64,000 nucleotides of DNA from CAVVXN01 sp963772585 (lineage in GTDB: Bacteria > Planctomycetota > PLA2 > JAEUHO01): assembly GCA_963772585.1 (NCBI GenBank), contig CAVYXV010000009.1, forward strand, positions 1-64,000. Direction: 5' to 3'. Position 1 is the first letter of the stretch, and every line of letters starts with the position of its first letter. Under the pieces are notes generated by a model, which saw only the letters and a program-made list of their open reading frames with translations, did not search any database and was not told the origin of the DNA. Both the position numbers and the translations under genes were made by a program. Shown one piece after another: positions 43,914-51,978 of this stretch.

Positions 43914-44690
43914 ATGCGGCGAACAGTTCTGTGGCTTTGCGGTTGTGTGGGCATCATCACGCTGGCCGGTCTAGCCAGCGCTACGCCGGCTCCCGGCGGC
44001 GCAGGGGGTCAAGGCGGCGACTTCTGGAAGAAGGACGGCGGCAAGGGCGTTGCCGGGACGGATGGCGAGAGCCAGCCCGGCGCGGCCGGCGGCGCGAAGG
44101 GGGCAGCCGGCGCCCTTGGCGCTCACGATTGGCAGACGGGCGGAGACGACACGTGGGTCCTGGCGGAGGGGCTGGACGGTGGGGACGGCCAGTCCGGGCA
44201 GGATGGCCAGAACGGCGGCGAGGGTCCCGCTGGCGGTGGTGGTGGCGGTGGTGGTGGCGGCGGGGGTGGATTCGCCTACGCTGAGACGGGCGATGACACA
44301 GCAGCCCCAGGCGCGGCGGTAGCGACGGCTCTCAGCGGTATAGGAGGAGATGGGGGCGCTGGTGGCAACGGGGGTACCGGCTCCCCTGGTGGGGATGGCG
44401 GCTGTGGTGGCTCCGGCGGCGGCGGGGGAGACGCCCTTGCAGTTTGCGGGTCAGAGGCTGTCGCCAATGCAAATGCGTTCGGCGGGGGTGACGCAGGCGA
44501 TGGCGGCGCTGGCGGTGACACCGGAGGTGCTGGAGGAGATGGTGGCGATGGTGGCGATGGGGGGCACGCGACTGCGGTATACGGACAGGGTGGCTCACCT
44601 TCCACGGACCAGGGCGCTGGCGGCCTCGGTGGTACCGGAGGCACGGGCAACCCAGCCGGGAGCAACGGCAGTGATGGGAGTGACGGCTAG
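43914..44690 (+). CDS. Exported glycine-rich (collagen/PGRS-like) protein
   Basis: 258 residues. Signal peptide 1-23 (WLCGCVGIITLAGLASA) followed by a chain almost wholly of Gly, Ala, Asp and Ser with GGxGG triplets, including a run of 13 Gly at about 108-120 and GDGGDGGDGG stretches. Only a few hydrophobic islands (DTWVLAEG, HATAVYGQGG). Probably an unfolded or polyglycine-helix surface protein. Ends 10 bp before the next gene, so both are likely co-transcribed. Confidence 0.7.
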   Translation: MRRTVLWLCGCVGIITLAGLASATPAPGGAGGQGGDFWKKDGGKGVAGTDGESQPGAAGGAKGAAGALGAHDWQTGGDDTWVLAEGLDGGDGQSGQDGQNGGEGPAGGGGGGGGGGGGGFAYAETGDDTAAPGAAVATALSGIGGDGGAGGNGGTGSPGGDGGCGGSGGGGGDALAVCGSEAVANANAFGGGDAGDGGAGGDTGGAGGDGGDGGDGGHATAVYGQGGSPSTDQGAGGLGGTGGTGNPAGSNGSDGSDG

Positions 44691-44700
44691 GAGCGAGCCC

Positions 44701-46152
44701 ATGCGAGTTACTCGATCTTGGCTCCCCGTGAGCCTCATGGCTACATTTGCGATCTTGGCGTTGGTGTGGTGGGCCGCGTACCGCCCAGCGCCAAGTCGCT
44801 CAGCCATACTCGTCAGGCCCTCGACGCGAATCCCAGGAAACCCGAAGCTACGCGGGTACACGGACGGGTCGTCCCCTTCCAATGTCCCTGAGGACGATGA
44901 TGCGGACGCTCCAAGTGCCCTCATGACGGTCCAGATCCGGGATCGCAGCACTGGTGAGGCCGTCCCGGGAGTCCTTCTGAAGTCAGCGCGGGAAGAGTTC
45001 ACCTCCGATGAATCTGGAAAGGTGACAGTTCCTGCCAGAGTTCTTGAATCACTCACGCCTGCAAGTGACGTTTGGCGCGCGGTTCCACCAGAGGTTGATG
45101 AGAAGGGAGTACTCTGGATGGTGGGCAGACTCCTTGTGCGCGCACATTGCACCCGGGCAGGGGAGCCCATCTCGCCCAGCGAAGAATGTGTGGCTCGCGT
45201 AAGACTCCTTCGCCCAATCGGCGTCAGCGTTGCTGACTTGGCGGAGAAACCACAGATTGGCGAACGCGATCGCTGGATCTCCGGGAGCGATTTGGCCCGC
45301 GAGAGGCATCGGCTCCCAGTCCTACCTGATGGGATCGTTGAGATTCTGACTTGGGAGACTCCGAGTCAAGCAGTGACGATCTCGGTCGGGGGTGTCTCCA
45401 GTGCTCCAGTGGTCATACCAAGATCCGCCGCTCGGTTCCGAGGATCAGTACCGCCAGTCGTGGAGGTCGACGTTCCTCTGGAGGATAGGGTGTTTCACGT
45501 GTCGGGCAAGGTCGCTTCTGACGAGGGCCAGCCAATCGTTGGCGTGGAAGTCGTCCTGGTCCTTCTTCGCCGCATGGATGCCAGCAAGGCCGACCCTAGC
45601 CTGCTGAAGCCTGATGGACACACGCTGGGCATCATCAAGCGGGGTGACGAAGACATGGCCTTGGTCTCCAACAAGCTCACCGCGACAACGCGCCATGACG
45701 GCTCCTTCCACTTTACGACGCCCATTGATGCGCATGAGTCCCTGCTAGTGGTTCACCAGAAGGGGTATATGCGTGGTAGCCAGCGCCTTCCGCAACTCTC
45801 AAGTGCAAACACATCAGACGTTGAGATCCGATTGGCTCCTGCTCTGCCCCATGAGCCGTGCGTTCTACGGATCGGCGACAGCGACGCTCCGGCTGGCCGC
45901 CTCACGTTTATCGACGCTCGCTCCGAGCCGCAATTCCACTTCAGTGTCGAGGTGACGTCCGAAGGTCGCTTTGACGCAATCTGGCTGGAGCCGGGGCGTA
46001 CCTACCATCTCGTGTACATGGCTAGGGAAGACAATGGGTTCATTAGTGGTAACTTCATGTGGGATGGCGCCAGTGTGCTCGACACGAATCAACTGGAGAG
46101 GCACCACTCTACCATGGCAAACGGAACCGATGGAACGACCAGGGGAGACTAG
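44701..46152 (+). CDS. Membrane-anchored carboxypeptidase-regulatory-like protein, lower GC
   Basis: 483 residues from ATG 44701. Anchor helix at about 9-26 (VSLMATFAILALVWWAAY), then beta-sandwich modules (MTVQIRDRSTGEAVPGVLLK, VFHVSGKVASDEGQPIVGVE). The gene is visibly poorer in GC and richer in A/T-ending codons than the neighbouring host genes, pointing to recent transfer. Paired with the glycine-rich gene before it. No catalytic motif. Confidence 0.7.
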   Translation: MRVTRSWLPVSLMATFAILALVWWAAYRPAPSRSAILVRPSTRIPGNPKLRGYTDGSSPSNVPEDDDADAPSALMTVQIRDRSTGEAVPGVLLKSAREEFTSDESGKVTVPARVLESLTPASDVWRAVPPEVDEKGVLWMVGRLLVRAHCTRAGEPISPSEECVARVRLLRPIGVSVADLAEKPQIGERDRWISGSDLARERHRLPVLPDGIVEILTWETPSQAVTISVGGVSSAPVVIPRSAARFRGSVPPVVEVDVPLEDRVFHVSGKVASDEGQPIVGVEVVLVLLRRMDASKADPSLLKPDGHTLGIIKRGDEDMALVSNKLTATTRHDGSFHFTTPIDAHESLLVVHQKGYMRGSQRLPQLSSANTSDVEIRLAPALPHEPCVLRIGDSDAPAGRLTFIDARSEPQFHFSVEVTSEGRFDAIWLEPGRTYHLVYMAREDNGFISGNFMWDGASVLDTNQLERHHSTMANGTDGTTRGD

Positions 46153-46170
46153 TCTCGACTTTGGCCGTTC

Positions 46171-47055
46171 TCAGGCTGCATACGCGAGGCCCTGGACGAG
46201 GTTCAGGATTTTCGCGCGATGCGGTCTGAGAGACGGATACCGAGAAACCCTCGCGGCCCACAAGCTTCGGCGTAGCGCCGCCAACATGTCGACGTAGGCC
46301 GGCTCACACTTCAAGCCGTACCAGGGCTTGGCCCGGCGCTGGCGAGCCACGGCCGCGGCTACGTCTCCGTGCTTGAAGAACCACACGGCAGCGAGGGCAT
46401 AGACCAGGAAGATGAAAGGCACCGTACGCTCCCCGGCCTTGCGGCCCCGCGCGCCTCTCGGCTTCGGGCCCGCCTTCGTCCCATCACCGCGTCGTCCGTG
46501 GACCCGACGCCACCATCCGTTGCGCGGATCCTCGAGACCCAGCACCTGCTTCGACGCCTGGAACGTCACCTCCAGGTTCCAGCGATGTGCATAGCGGGCG
46601 AGGATCTGCTCGGTTGAGCGCTGCGGGTCCGTGCAGAAGTACGCCCGGTCCTGCCAGCGCCCTCTCGGGTCCCGCGTGAGCACCACGCGTACCTCGCGCG
46701 TGCCCGTCACCGTGTACCAGAGACAGGTCCACGTCTGGATCAGGATCGCCACGTCACGACCGTAGAGGCGGATCCAGTGCTTCGTCCAGGTCCCCTTCTC
46801 GGCCCGAGCCTTGGGAGAGCGAAGCCGCCGCCCCTTGACCCTCGGCCGCCCCTGGCCTGCGTACCGGGGCGGCTCAGCGTACAGGGCCGCATCCATCGCC
46901 ATGGGCCCCGTGAACACGACCGCATCGGGGAGGCCGCGAAGCAGTGTCTGGCAGGCGTACTCGCCGTCTCCCGCAAGATCCAGCACTTGACCCTCGGGAA
47001 GCCAGGAGACCAGGATGCGAAGCATCTCCTCCGCCAAGGCGGCCTTCGTGGTGAC
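46171..47055 (-). pseudogene. IS701-like DDE transposase, C-terminal two thirds
   Basis: The frame ends with stop 46171 and carries LDLAGDGEYACQTLL (second Asp), ALYAEPPRYAGQGRPRVKGR and RWNLEVTFQASKQVLGLEDP (catalytic Glu), as in IS701/IS4-like enzymes of the DDE_5 type. Similarity stops near 47055; the open frame beyond is the antisense of other fragments. The first catalytic Asp and the N-terminus are missing, so it is inactive. Confidence 0.75.
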
Positions 47056-47056
47056 G

Positions 47057-47193
47057 ACGGTGATCGACGCCAAGAGGAAGGAGGCGGAGGACGCGAAGCA
47101 CGCGACCGAGGCGGCGCTCTCGGAGAAGGCCGATGCGCTCGTCGAGGTCGGCAAGGAGCGTGATGCGAAGGGCAAGGCGCTCCAGCAGGCACC
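47057..47193 (+). pseudogene. Coiled-coil protein fragment
   Basis: The frame reads IDAKRKEAEDAKHATEAALS, then EKADALVEVGKERDAKGKALQQ: an Ala/Glu/Lys heptad-like coiled coil with no start, resembling linkers in WD40/kinase proteins of high-GC bacteria. It is wedged between the IS701-like and IstB fragments. Origin not certain. Confidence 0.35.
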
Positions 47194-47196
47194 CGC

Positions 47197-47430
47197 CGCT
47201 ACGAGCAGAACAAGTCCATGGTGGTGACGACGAACCGCCCATTCTCGGAGTGGAACCAGGTCTTCCCCAACGCCAGCTGCGTGGTGGCGCTCGTGGACCG
47301 GCTCGTGCACCGGGCGCAGGTGCTCATGATCCAGGGCGAGTCCTACCGCCTCAAGGAAGCCAAGGAGCGCGAAGCCCGCCGCACTACGAAGCGCAAGCGC
47401 GTCCGCGCTACCCGGCGCAAAGGCTCGTGA
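47197..47430 (+). pseudogene. IstB C-terminal remnant (second IS21-type element)
   Basis: The open frame RYEQNKSMVVTTNRPFSEW followed by VVALVDRLVHRAQVLMIQGESYRLK is the sensor I to C-terminal part of an IstB ATPase, clearly different from the intact istB at 6292. Walker A and B are missing. The stop overlaps the start of the next gene (GTGA), showing an original operon. Confidence 0.8.
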
Positions 47431-47840
47431 GCCGTCCTCGGCCCCCGCACCCCGAGTTCGTTCGCCGCCCCTCGGGCTCGTTCGGCTGGCTCGAGGACCG
47501 CCTGCTCCACGACGGCTGGCTTGCGCGTCTGGGCCCCGAGGGCACCTGCGTCCTCGCGCTTTTGAGCCTGGCAGCCGACCGCCACGGCGCCTCCTTCTTC
47601 GGGCGTGACCGCATGGCTCGCCGCCTGGGCCTTGCCCGCCGCGACGTCGATCGTGGACTCGACCGCCTGCTCGAGCTCGGCCTCGTGGCGCATCGACCGT
47701 GGCGACCGGGACAGCCCGACGGCGTCTGGCAACTCCTCCCGGTGCCCCACGCCGACGCACACCCTACGACGCGCACCGGGCAACCGATGAGCGCCGCTGC
47801 CCTCCTCGCCCAACTCGGCCTTGCGCCGAGAAGCGCGTGA
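47427..47840 (+). CDS. Winged-helix/HTH protein accessory to an IS21-type element
   Basis: 137 residues from GTG 47427, overlapping the istB-remnant stop. FGWLEDRLLHDGWLARLGPE and LALLSLAADRHGASFFGRDRMARRLGL form a winged helix-turn-helix like those of replication-initiator-type proteins; the tail is proline-rich. Such a gene sometimes follows istB. It appears intact although its partners are lost. Confidence 0.55.
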   Translation: MSRPRPPHPEFVRRPSGSFGWLEDRLLHDGWLARLGPEGTCVLALLSLAADRHGASFFGRDRMARRLGLARRDVDRGLDRLLELGLVAHRPWRPGQPDGVWQLLPVPHADAHPTTRTGQPMSAAALLAQLGLAPRSA

Positions 47841-47873
47841 CGCAGCCAGAATCAGGCGCCTCCTGGCAGCCGT

Positions 47874-48020
47874 CTACAGGGCCTTCCTCTGCGCCGGCGT
47901 CGAGGTCCGTGCGGGCGCACGGAGCCTCTCCCGGGCTTGGTAGTAGGCCTGCTTCGAGAGGCACATGGCCTGGCACAGCTGCCGCACCGTGGCGGGTCCC
48001 CGGGAGGTCTGGCGGCTCAT
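47874..48020 (-). pseudogene. IS3-family OrfB, N-terminal fragment
   Basis: 48 codons from an ATG that overlaps the OrfA stop (ATGA). PATVRQLCQAMCLSKQAYYQARERL is the start of an IS3 OrfB (helix before the integrase core). It then stops at a TAG; the catalytic core is absent here. Confidence 0.65.
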
Positions 48021-48418
48021 CGAGACGACCTCCCGGGCGGCGTAGGGCGGTCCTTGATGGCCCTCTCACGCAGCTCATGGCGGATGGCCAGGTCGGTGAA
48101 GGCCTCGCGCAGCGCCTTGAGTTCCTTCTCCAGCTCCCGCTCCCGGCCCGAGCGTGCGTCTCCCTGGCGCATGGCTTGCTGCACGCTCTCCAGGGTCTGC
48201 TCGCGCCACTTCTCGATCGTGCTCTCCCGGACGCCGAAGCGGCGCGCCAGCGCGCCGAGGCTTGCCTTGCCGCCCAAGAGCTCCAGGACGGCCCTGGTGC
48301 GCTCCTCGGCCGTGCGGCGGCCGGGGCGCCCGATGCGTTCCGCCGCAAGCTCTGCTTCGCTACGCTCAGGAGAGCTTGCGGCGGAACGCCCTGCATTGGA
48401 TCGCTTCCTCTGTGTCAC
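48017..48418 (-). CDS. IS3-family OrfA
   Basis: 133 residues from GTG 48418. Helix-turn-helix ALARRFGVRESTIEKWREQ followed by a leucine-zipper-like stretch (ELEKELKALREAFTDLAIR) gives the DNA-binding subunit of an IS3-type transposase. The C-terminus is intact, but its OrfB partner is a stub, so the element is dead. Confidence 0.75.
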   Translation of the reverse strand: MTQRKRSNAGRSAASSPERSEAELAAERIGRPGRRTAEERTRAVLELLGGKASLGALARRFGVRESTIEKWREQTLESVQQAMRQGDARSGRERELEKELKALREAFTDLAIRHELRERAIKDRPTPPGRSSR

Positions 48419-48481
48419 GTCGTCCTCCGTTGTACGGGTAGGATTCCATGCCCGCCAGACAGTCAACGCTCAGACCGGGGA

Positions 48482-48721
48482 CGGGGTAGGCAGGCCGTGC
48501 TCCAGGGCAAGCCGCTCGCGGAAGTCCGGGCGCGTGAGCAAGCGCTCGACGCCGCGCGTGCACGCGTCGAACACGCGCTGGGCCGCATCCAGCGGCTCCG
48601 AAGGCGTAAGGCGCAGGTCTACGTTCGCAGCCAGGAGAAGTGGAAGCAACCGTACTACTGGGCCGCCTGGGTGCTCTGGGGACTGCTCTGGCCCGAGACC
48701 TTCGCCTGCTCCCAGAAGTAG
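48482..48721 (+). pseudogene. C-terminal remnant of a CHAT-domain-like protein
   Basis: The open frame carries QALDAARARVEHALGRIQRL and then SQEKWKQPYYWAAWVLWG. The W-x-x-P-Y-Y-W-A-x-x-V-L pattern close to a stop is typical of the end of CHAT (caspase-like) domains. There is no start. The last 67 bp overlap the convergent VOC gene. The identification is weak. Confidence 0.3.
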
Positions 48722-49062
48722 AGGGCGTTGCCGTCGGGGTCGTGGAAGCGGGCGAACTTGCCCACACCGTCGTCCTCGACGATCGGGCCCTCGAAGGAAA
48801 CTCCCTTGCCCTTCAGGTCGTCGACCAGTTCGTGAAGCGAACCGGTCACGTTGAGGCCGATCTGGATCGAGCCTTGGGTGCCCGGTATCGCGGCGTTTTC
48901 AGATTCCGGATGGATGCCGATGACCAGGTCCCTTCCCGCGACGACCTCGGCCCAGAAGTTCTCCGCGCGCATGCGCAGGGGCATGCCGAGGATCTCCGTG
49001 TAGAAGTGAATCGCCCGCTCGAAGTCGGAAACGAAGATGGTCGCGTTGCCGCCGTCGATCAT
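48655..49062 (-). CDS. VOC (glyoxalase/bleomycin-resistance fold) family protein
   Basis: 135 residues from ATG 49062 with AGGAGG five bases upstream. Two beta-alpha-beta-beta-beta modules: ATIFVSDFERAIHFYTEILG, then GVGKFARFHDPDGNALYFWE, the last holding the usual Glu metal ligand. Small cytosolic protein of unknown substrate. Appears intact among transposon debris. Confidence 0.85.
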   Translation of the reverse strand: MIDGGNATIFVSDFERAIHFYTEILGMPLRMRAENFWAEVVAGRDLVIGIHPESENAAIPGTQGSIQIGLNVTGSLHELVDDLKGKGVSFEGPIVEDDGVGKFARFHDPDGNALYFWEQAKVSGQSSPQSTQAAQ

Positions 49063-49157
49063 GAGTGCCTCCTGTGTGGGCTCAACATCCACGCGGCGGC
49101 AAGCAGGATCAAGCCAAACCGGTCGCGCAAACCTGCAACAACGAGTAACTTGACCGC

Positions 49158-49622
49158 ATGGACCGGGAGAAGCGCATCAAGGCGGGCGAACTGTTCGCGA
49201 ACGGAAGCACGCGTGCCGAAGTCGCCCGGCAACTCGGCATCCCGCGCGCCACGGCCGGGCGCTGGTACCGGTTCTGGTCCGGGGGCGGCTCGCTGACCCA
49301 GGAGCGCCGCGGGCGCTCGCCCCGACTGCCGCCGCAGGCGCGCGCGCAACTCAACGTCGCCCTCCACGACAGTCCGCGAGCCCACGGCTTCGAACTCGAC
49401 CAGTGGAGCCAGGATGCCGTCGTCGCGCTCATCGAGAAGCGCTGGGGCGTGCGCTACCACCCGCGCCACGTCGGCCGACTGCTGCGCCGCAACGGCTGGA
49501 TGCTGCCTCCTGTCGGCGCGGCCGCAAAGGCCGGCGTCCGCAGGGTGCCGTTCGTCGATCCGGACGGGACACCGCTCGCGCTCCTGGCGTGGCGTGGCAT
49601 TTGGGCTACGGAGATGGGATGA
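49158..49622 (+). CDS. IS630-type N-terminal HTH protein (transposase fragment)
   Basis: 154 residues. Two helix-turn-helix units: AGELFANGSTRAEVARQLGI and ALIEKRWGVRYHPRHVGRLL with RRNGW, as in the N-terminal half of IS630-family transposases. The DDE half is absent and the last residues diverge, so it is a truncated transposase or a stand-alone first ORF. Confidence 0.65.
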   Translation: MDREKRIKAGELFANGSTRAEVARQLGIPRATAGRWYRFWSGGGSLTQERRGRSPRLPPQARAQLNVALHDSPRAHGFELDQWSQDAVVALIEKRWGVRYHPRHVGRLLRRNGWMLPPVGAAAKAGVRRVPFVDPDGTPLALLAWRGIWATEMG

Positions 49623-49710
49623 GAAGGCCGGTCTTCCCTGTCCCGCAGTCCCGGTAAACCGGGCTGCAAACCTGACAACGGGCTCGAGGGCCCGGGAAGG
49701 AAAGACCGGC

Positions 49711-50085
49711 ATGGGCAAGACTATCACCGAGACGATCGGCGTGGACCTGGGCGACCGCTACTCCACCTTCTGCGTCCTGGACCAGCGCACGGGCGAGGAG
49801 CGGGGGCGGGGGCGCTTGGTGACGACCCCGGCGGCGTTCGAGGACTTCTTCCGGGGTCGGACGGGGGCCCGGGCCGTGGTGGAGGTCGGGACCCATTCTC
49901 CCTGGGTGAGTCGGATCCTGGAGCGCCACTGCGCCGAGACCCTGGTGGCGAACGCGAGGGAGCTGCACTTCATCTTCCGCAACGACCGCAAGAGCGACGA
50001 GAGCGATCCTGAACGCCTGGCCCGGGTCGGGCGGATGGATCCGAAACTGCTCCGCGCCGTGACGCACCGCAGCGAGGAAGCGCAG
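49711..50085 (+). pseudogene. IS110-family transposase, N-terminal fragment
   Basis: From ATG 49711: ETIGVDLGDRYSTFCVLDQ (first Asp), AVVEVGTHSPWVSRIL (Glu) and NDRKSDESDPERLARVGRMD (DD pair), then LLRAVTHRSEEAQ. Similarity ends there and an oppositely oriented ISL3 fragment begins. It differs from the intact IS110 copy at 42503. Confidence 0.8.
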
Positions 50086-50525
50086 AGCCGCTCTGGATCC
50101 TGCTTGCGGCCTACGACACGCTCGACGACCTCTCCGACCGTTCGCCAGGAGATCCCCATCAGCCGTGTGACCTGCGTCTTGTCGGTGACCCGGGTCAGGT
50201 AGGCCACCATCTCCTCGAAGTCCCTCGTGAAACGGCTGCCGGCCTCCGCCCAGGGAACCTGCTCGGTCCGGACCCCACAAGCCGGGCACTCCACCCGCCG
50301 CGGGGCGTAGCACAGGTGGAGCCTGATCTCGCCCAGGCCCAGGTGGCGCCACCGGCGCTCAGGAGCCTGATCGTAGCCCAAAGCTGGCCGCCTACAGCGA
50401 CCACAGCGGCGCTTGCGCCACCTGGGAGCCACCTCGAGGAGCAGATCTCGGCCTTCGAAGTTCACGGATCGCACGAACAGGTCAGGGATGCCGACGAGCC
50501 GGCGCAGTAGCGTAGTGGAGCGCAC
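50086..50525 (-). pseudogene. ISL3-family transposase, N-terminal fragment
   Basis: From GTG 50525: LLEVAPRWRKRRCGRCRRPA, then RVECPACGVRTEQVPWAE and VTRLMGISWRTVGEVVERVV, the zinc-binding and HTH regions of ISL3 transposases. Breaks off at about 50086 before the DDE core, directly against the IS110 fragment. Confidence 0.8.
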
Positions 50526-50832
50526 GGGGTTCCTCTGCTTTTCGGTTGCGTGTCACAACCAGCAGGGAAGCACGGATCCCGTGCGCCTTCATGCCTTGGA
50601 CGGGCTCAGTCCTCGTGCCCGTCGAATCTCCACAGATCAGATTCCTTCCTTTCCGCCCCGCACCCCCCTGCGGGGGCGGGAAGGAAGGAATCCGCTCCGC
50701 AGGTCACCCACTCAAACTGCAGGAGAGCCCAACTTTGCCCCTTGTGTGTCTCTACCAGGTTTGCGATCTCGCGGTCCCGAGATCGTTGGAACGCGGCGGG
50801 TGTCAAGGTAGTTGTCGCCTCGAGTCATCTGG
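50526..50832. other. Gap with a large imperfect hairpin
   Basis: No gene. At 50641-50691 an inverted repeat pairs ATTCCTTCCTTTCCGCCCC-GCA with its near-complement across a CCCCCC loop, giving about 22 paired bases with one mismatch and one bulge. It may be a transcription terminator or the end of a former element. The rest is featureless. Confidence 0.6.
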
Positions 50833-51180
50833 CTATGCGACCTCTGTCGCGTACGGGGTTGCGCTCGGAGCGGGGTTGAGGAGGACCTCCTCGACGGGTG
50901 TCCAGTCGCGGATCGCGCGGCTCCAGCGCCGCGGATGGCGCGCCCTGGCCTTCTCGTAGACGGCGGTGCGGCGGGCGAGGATGGCGACGTCCTCGCCGGC
51001 GTGTCGCTGCTGTGGCGTCACGAACTTCAGCGCGCTGTGCCGGTGCTCGGTGTTGTACCAGGTGACGAACCACGTCACCCAGGCGCGGGCCTGCTCCATG
51101 GACGCGAAGTGCTCCGGGTACTCAGGGCGGTACTTCGCGGTGCGGAACAGGGATTCAGAGTAGGGGTTGTCGTTGCTCAT
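50833..51180 (-). pseudogene. IS3-family OrfB, C-terminal fragment
   Basis: The frame begins VSNDNPYSESLFRTAKY-like (MSNDNPYSES) and continues ARAWVTWFVTWYNTEHRHSA and PQQRHAGED, the end of the integrase core with the catalytic Glu region of IS3 elements. The N-terminal part is lacking. Its position relative to the OrfA/OrfB pieces at 47.9-48.4 kb is not that of one interrupted element, so it comes from another copy. Confidence 0.8.
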
Positions 51181-51390
51181 GCGCGCCTACACGGACCTGC
51201 GGGCCGTGGACCTGCATGGCGCCGTGGAGGCCGCCGGGGCTGCTTGCGCTCCTGCTTGCGCTGCGGGTGACGGAACGGAGCGTTTCGATGCGGTCCGTTG
51301 CGGTTCCGAGGGGGCCGGAGCCGCGCCATCGGAACCGGCGAGAACGGGGCGCAATCCGCCGCTGGAGGCCGCTTTCTGCGGCGCGGGGGA
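51181..51390. other. Short gap before tRNA-His
   Basis: About 210 bp of GC-rich sequence without a gene. Open frames here read through the tRNA and are not coding. This is the candidate right junction of the island. Confidence 0.4.
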
Positions 51391-51468
51391 TGGGGTGACC
51401 AGCGGGGTTCGAACCCGCGACCTCCGGAACCACAATCCGGCGCTCTAACCAGCTGAGCTATGGTCACC
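51391..51468 (-). tRNA. tRNA-His (anticodon GTG)
   Basis: A cloverleaf can be folded fully: acceptor GTGACCA/TGGTCAC with the extra G at -1 opposite C73, as tRNA-His requires, D arm GCTCAGCTGGTTAGAGC, anticodon arm CCGGA-TTGTGGT-TCCGG with GTG at 34-36, T arm GCGGG-TTCGAAC-CCCGC, and an encoded CCA end. A decayed copy of its 3' part lies at 27752-27812. Confidence 0.95.
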
Positions 51469-51511
51469 GTGCGGATGTCGGGGCGAGAGTATCCACGCCC
51501 CCGGCGGGAGG

Positions 51512-51943
51512 TCAACCGGGGGGCGGCGTCGGGCCGGGGGGGGCGGCCTCGGTGTCGCCCGGGGGCGCATCGGGGCCCTCGCCCTGCGTCTCGCCCCGTT
51601 CCTCGGCGAGACGGTGGAAGATGGCTTCCAGGCGTTGCGCCCGTTCCAGGGAGGGGTCGAAGCGCAGCGTGAGGATGGGGGTCGTGCGGGTGCGGACCTG
51701 CTCGGCGACGCGGCCCTGCAGGAGGCCACGGGCGCTCTCGAGCGCGGCCGCGACGCGACGGCGGGCGCCTTCTTCTTCCAGGCAGGACCAGTAGACCGTG
51801 CCCGACGAGAGGTCGTTGCTCAGCTTGACCCGCGTGATCGAGACGAGGCCGATCCGCGGGTCCCGGACCTCGCGCTGGATGGTCTCGGCGATGACCTCGA
51901 GGATCAGCCTCTCCAGACGCTTGATCCGGCGTTCCGTCGCCAT
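51512..51943 (-). CDS. rbfA: 30S ribosome-binding factor A
   Basis: 143 residues. The KH-like fold of RbfA is complete: RIKRLERLILEVIAETIQRE, DPRIGLVSITRVKLSNDLS and LRFDPSLERAQRLEAIF. It helps 16S rRNA 5'-end maturation. An acidic, proline-rich tail of about 30 residues is longer than usual. Last gene of the nusA-infB-rbfA cluster, 35 bp after infB. Confidence 0.93.
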   Translation of the reverse strand: MATERRIKRLERLILEVIAETIQREVRDPRIGLVSITRVKLSNDLSSGTVYWSCLEEEGARRRVAAALESARGLLQGRVAEQVRTRTTPILTLRFDPSLERAQRLEAIFHRLAEERGETQGEGPDAPPGDTEAAPPGPTPPPG

Positions 51944-51978
51944 GGTTGGCTCGTTTCGGAGGCCGATCCGCCGGCGGG

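Larger units (their letters stand above)
27752..51468. mobile_element. Putative 23.7-kb tRNA-His-integrated genomic island
   Basis: Bounded on the right by an intact tRNA-His gene (51391-51468, minus strand) and on the left by a 61-bp copy of its 3' part in the same orientation, 57 of 61 bases identical. The interior lies on the 3' side of the tRNA, as expected for tRNA-directed integration. It is the window's densest zone of transposase genes and fragments and contains a large serine recombinase. No tyrosine integrase next to either end is seen, and several genes (36.2-41.7 kb) have base composition like the host, so this may be an old, decayed island. Confidence 0.45.

Noticed and set aside
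44276..44665. Proline-rich frames antisense to the glycine-rich gene
   Set aside because: Mirror of GGx repeats; no start signal or signal peptide.
51155..51433. Minus-strand frame beginning MVPEVAGSNPAGHPIP
   Set aside because: Translation of the tRNA-His gene, not a protein.
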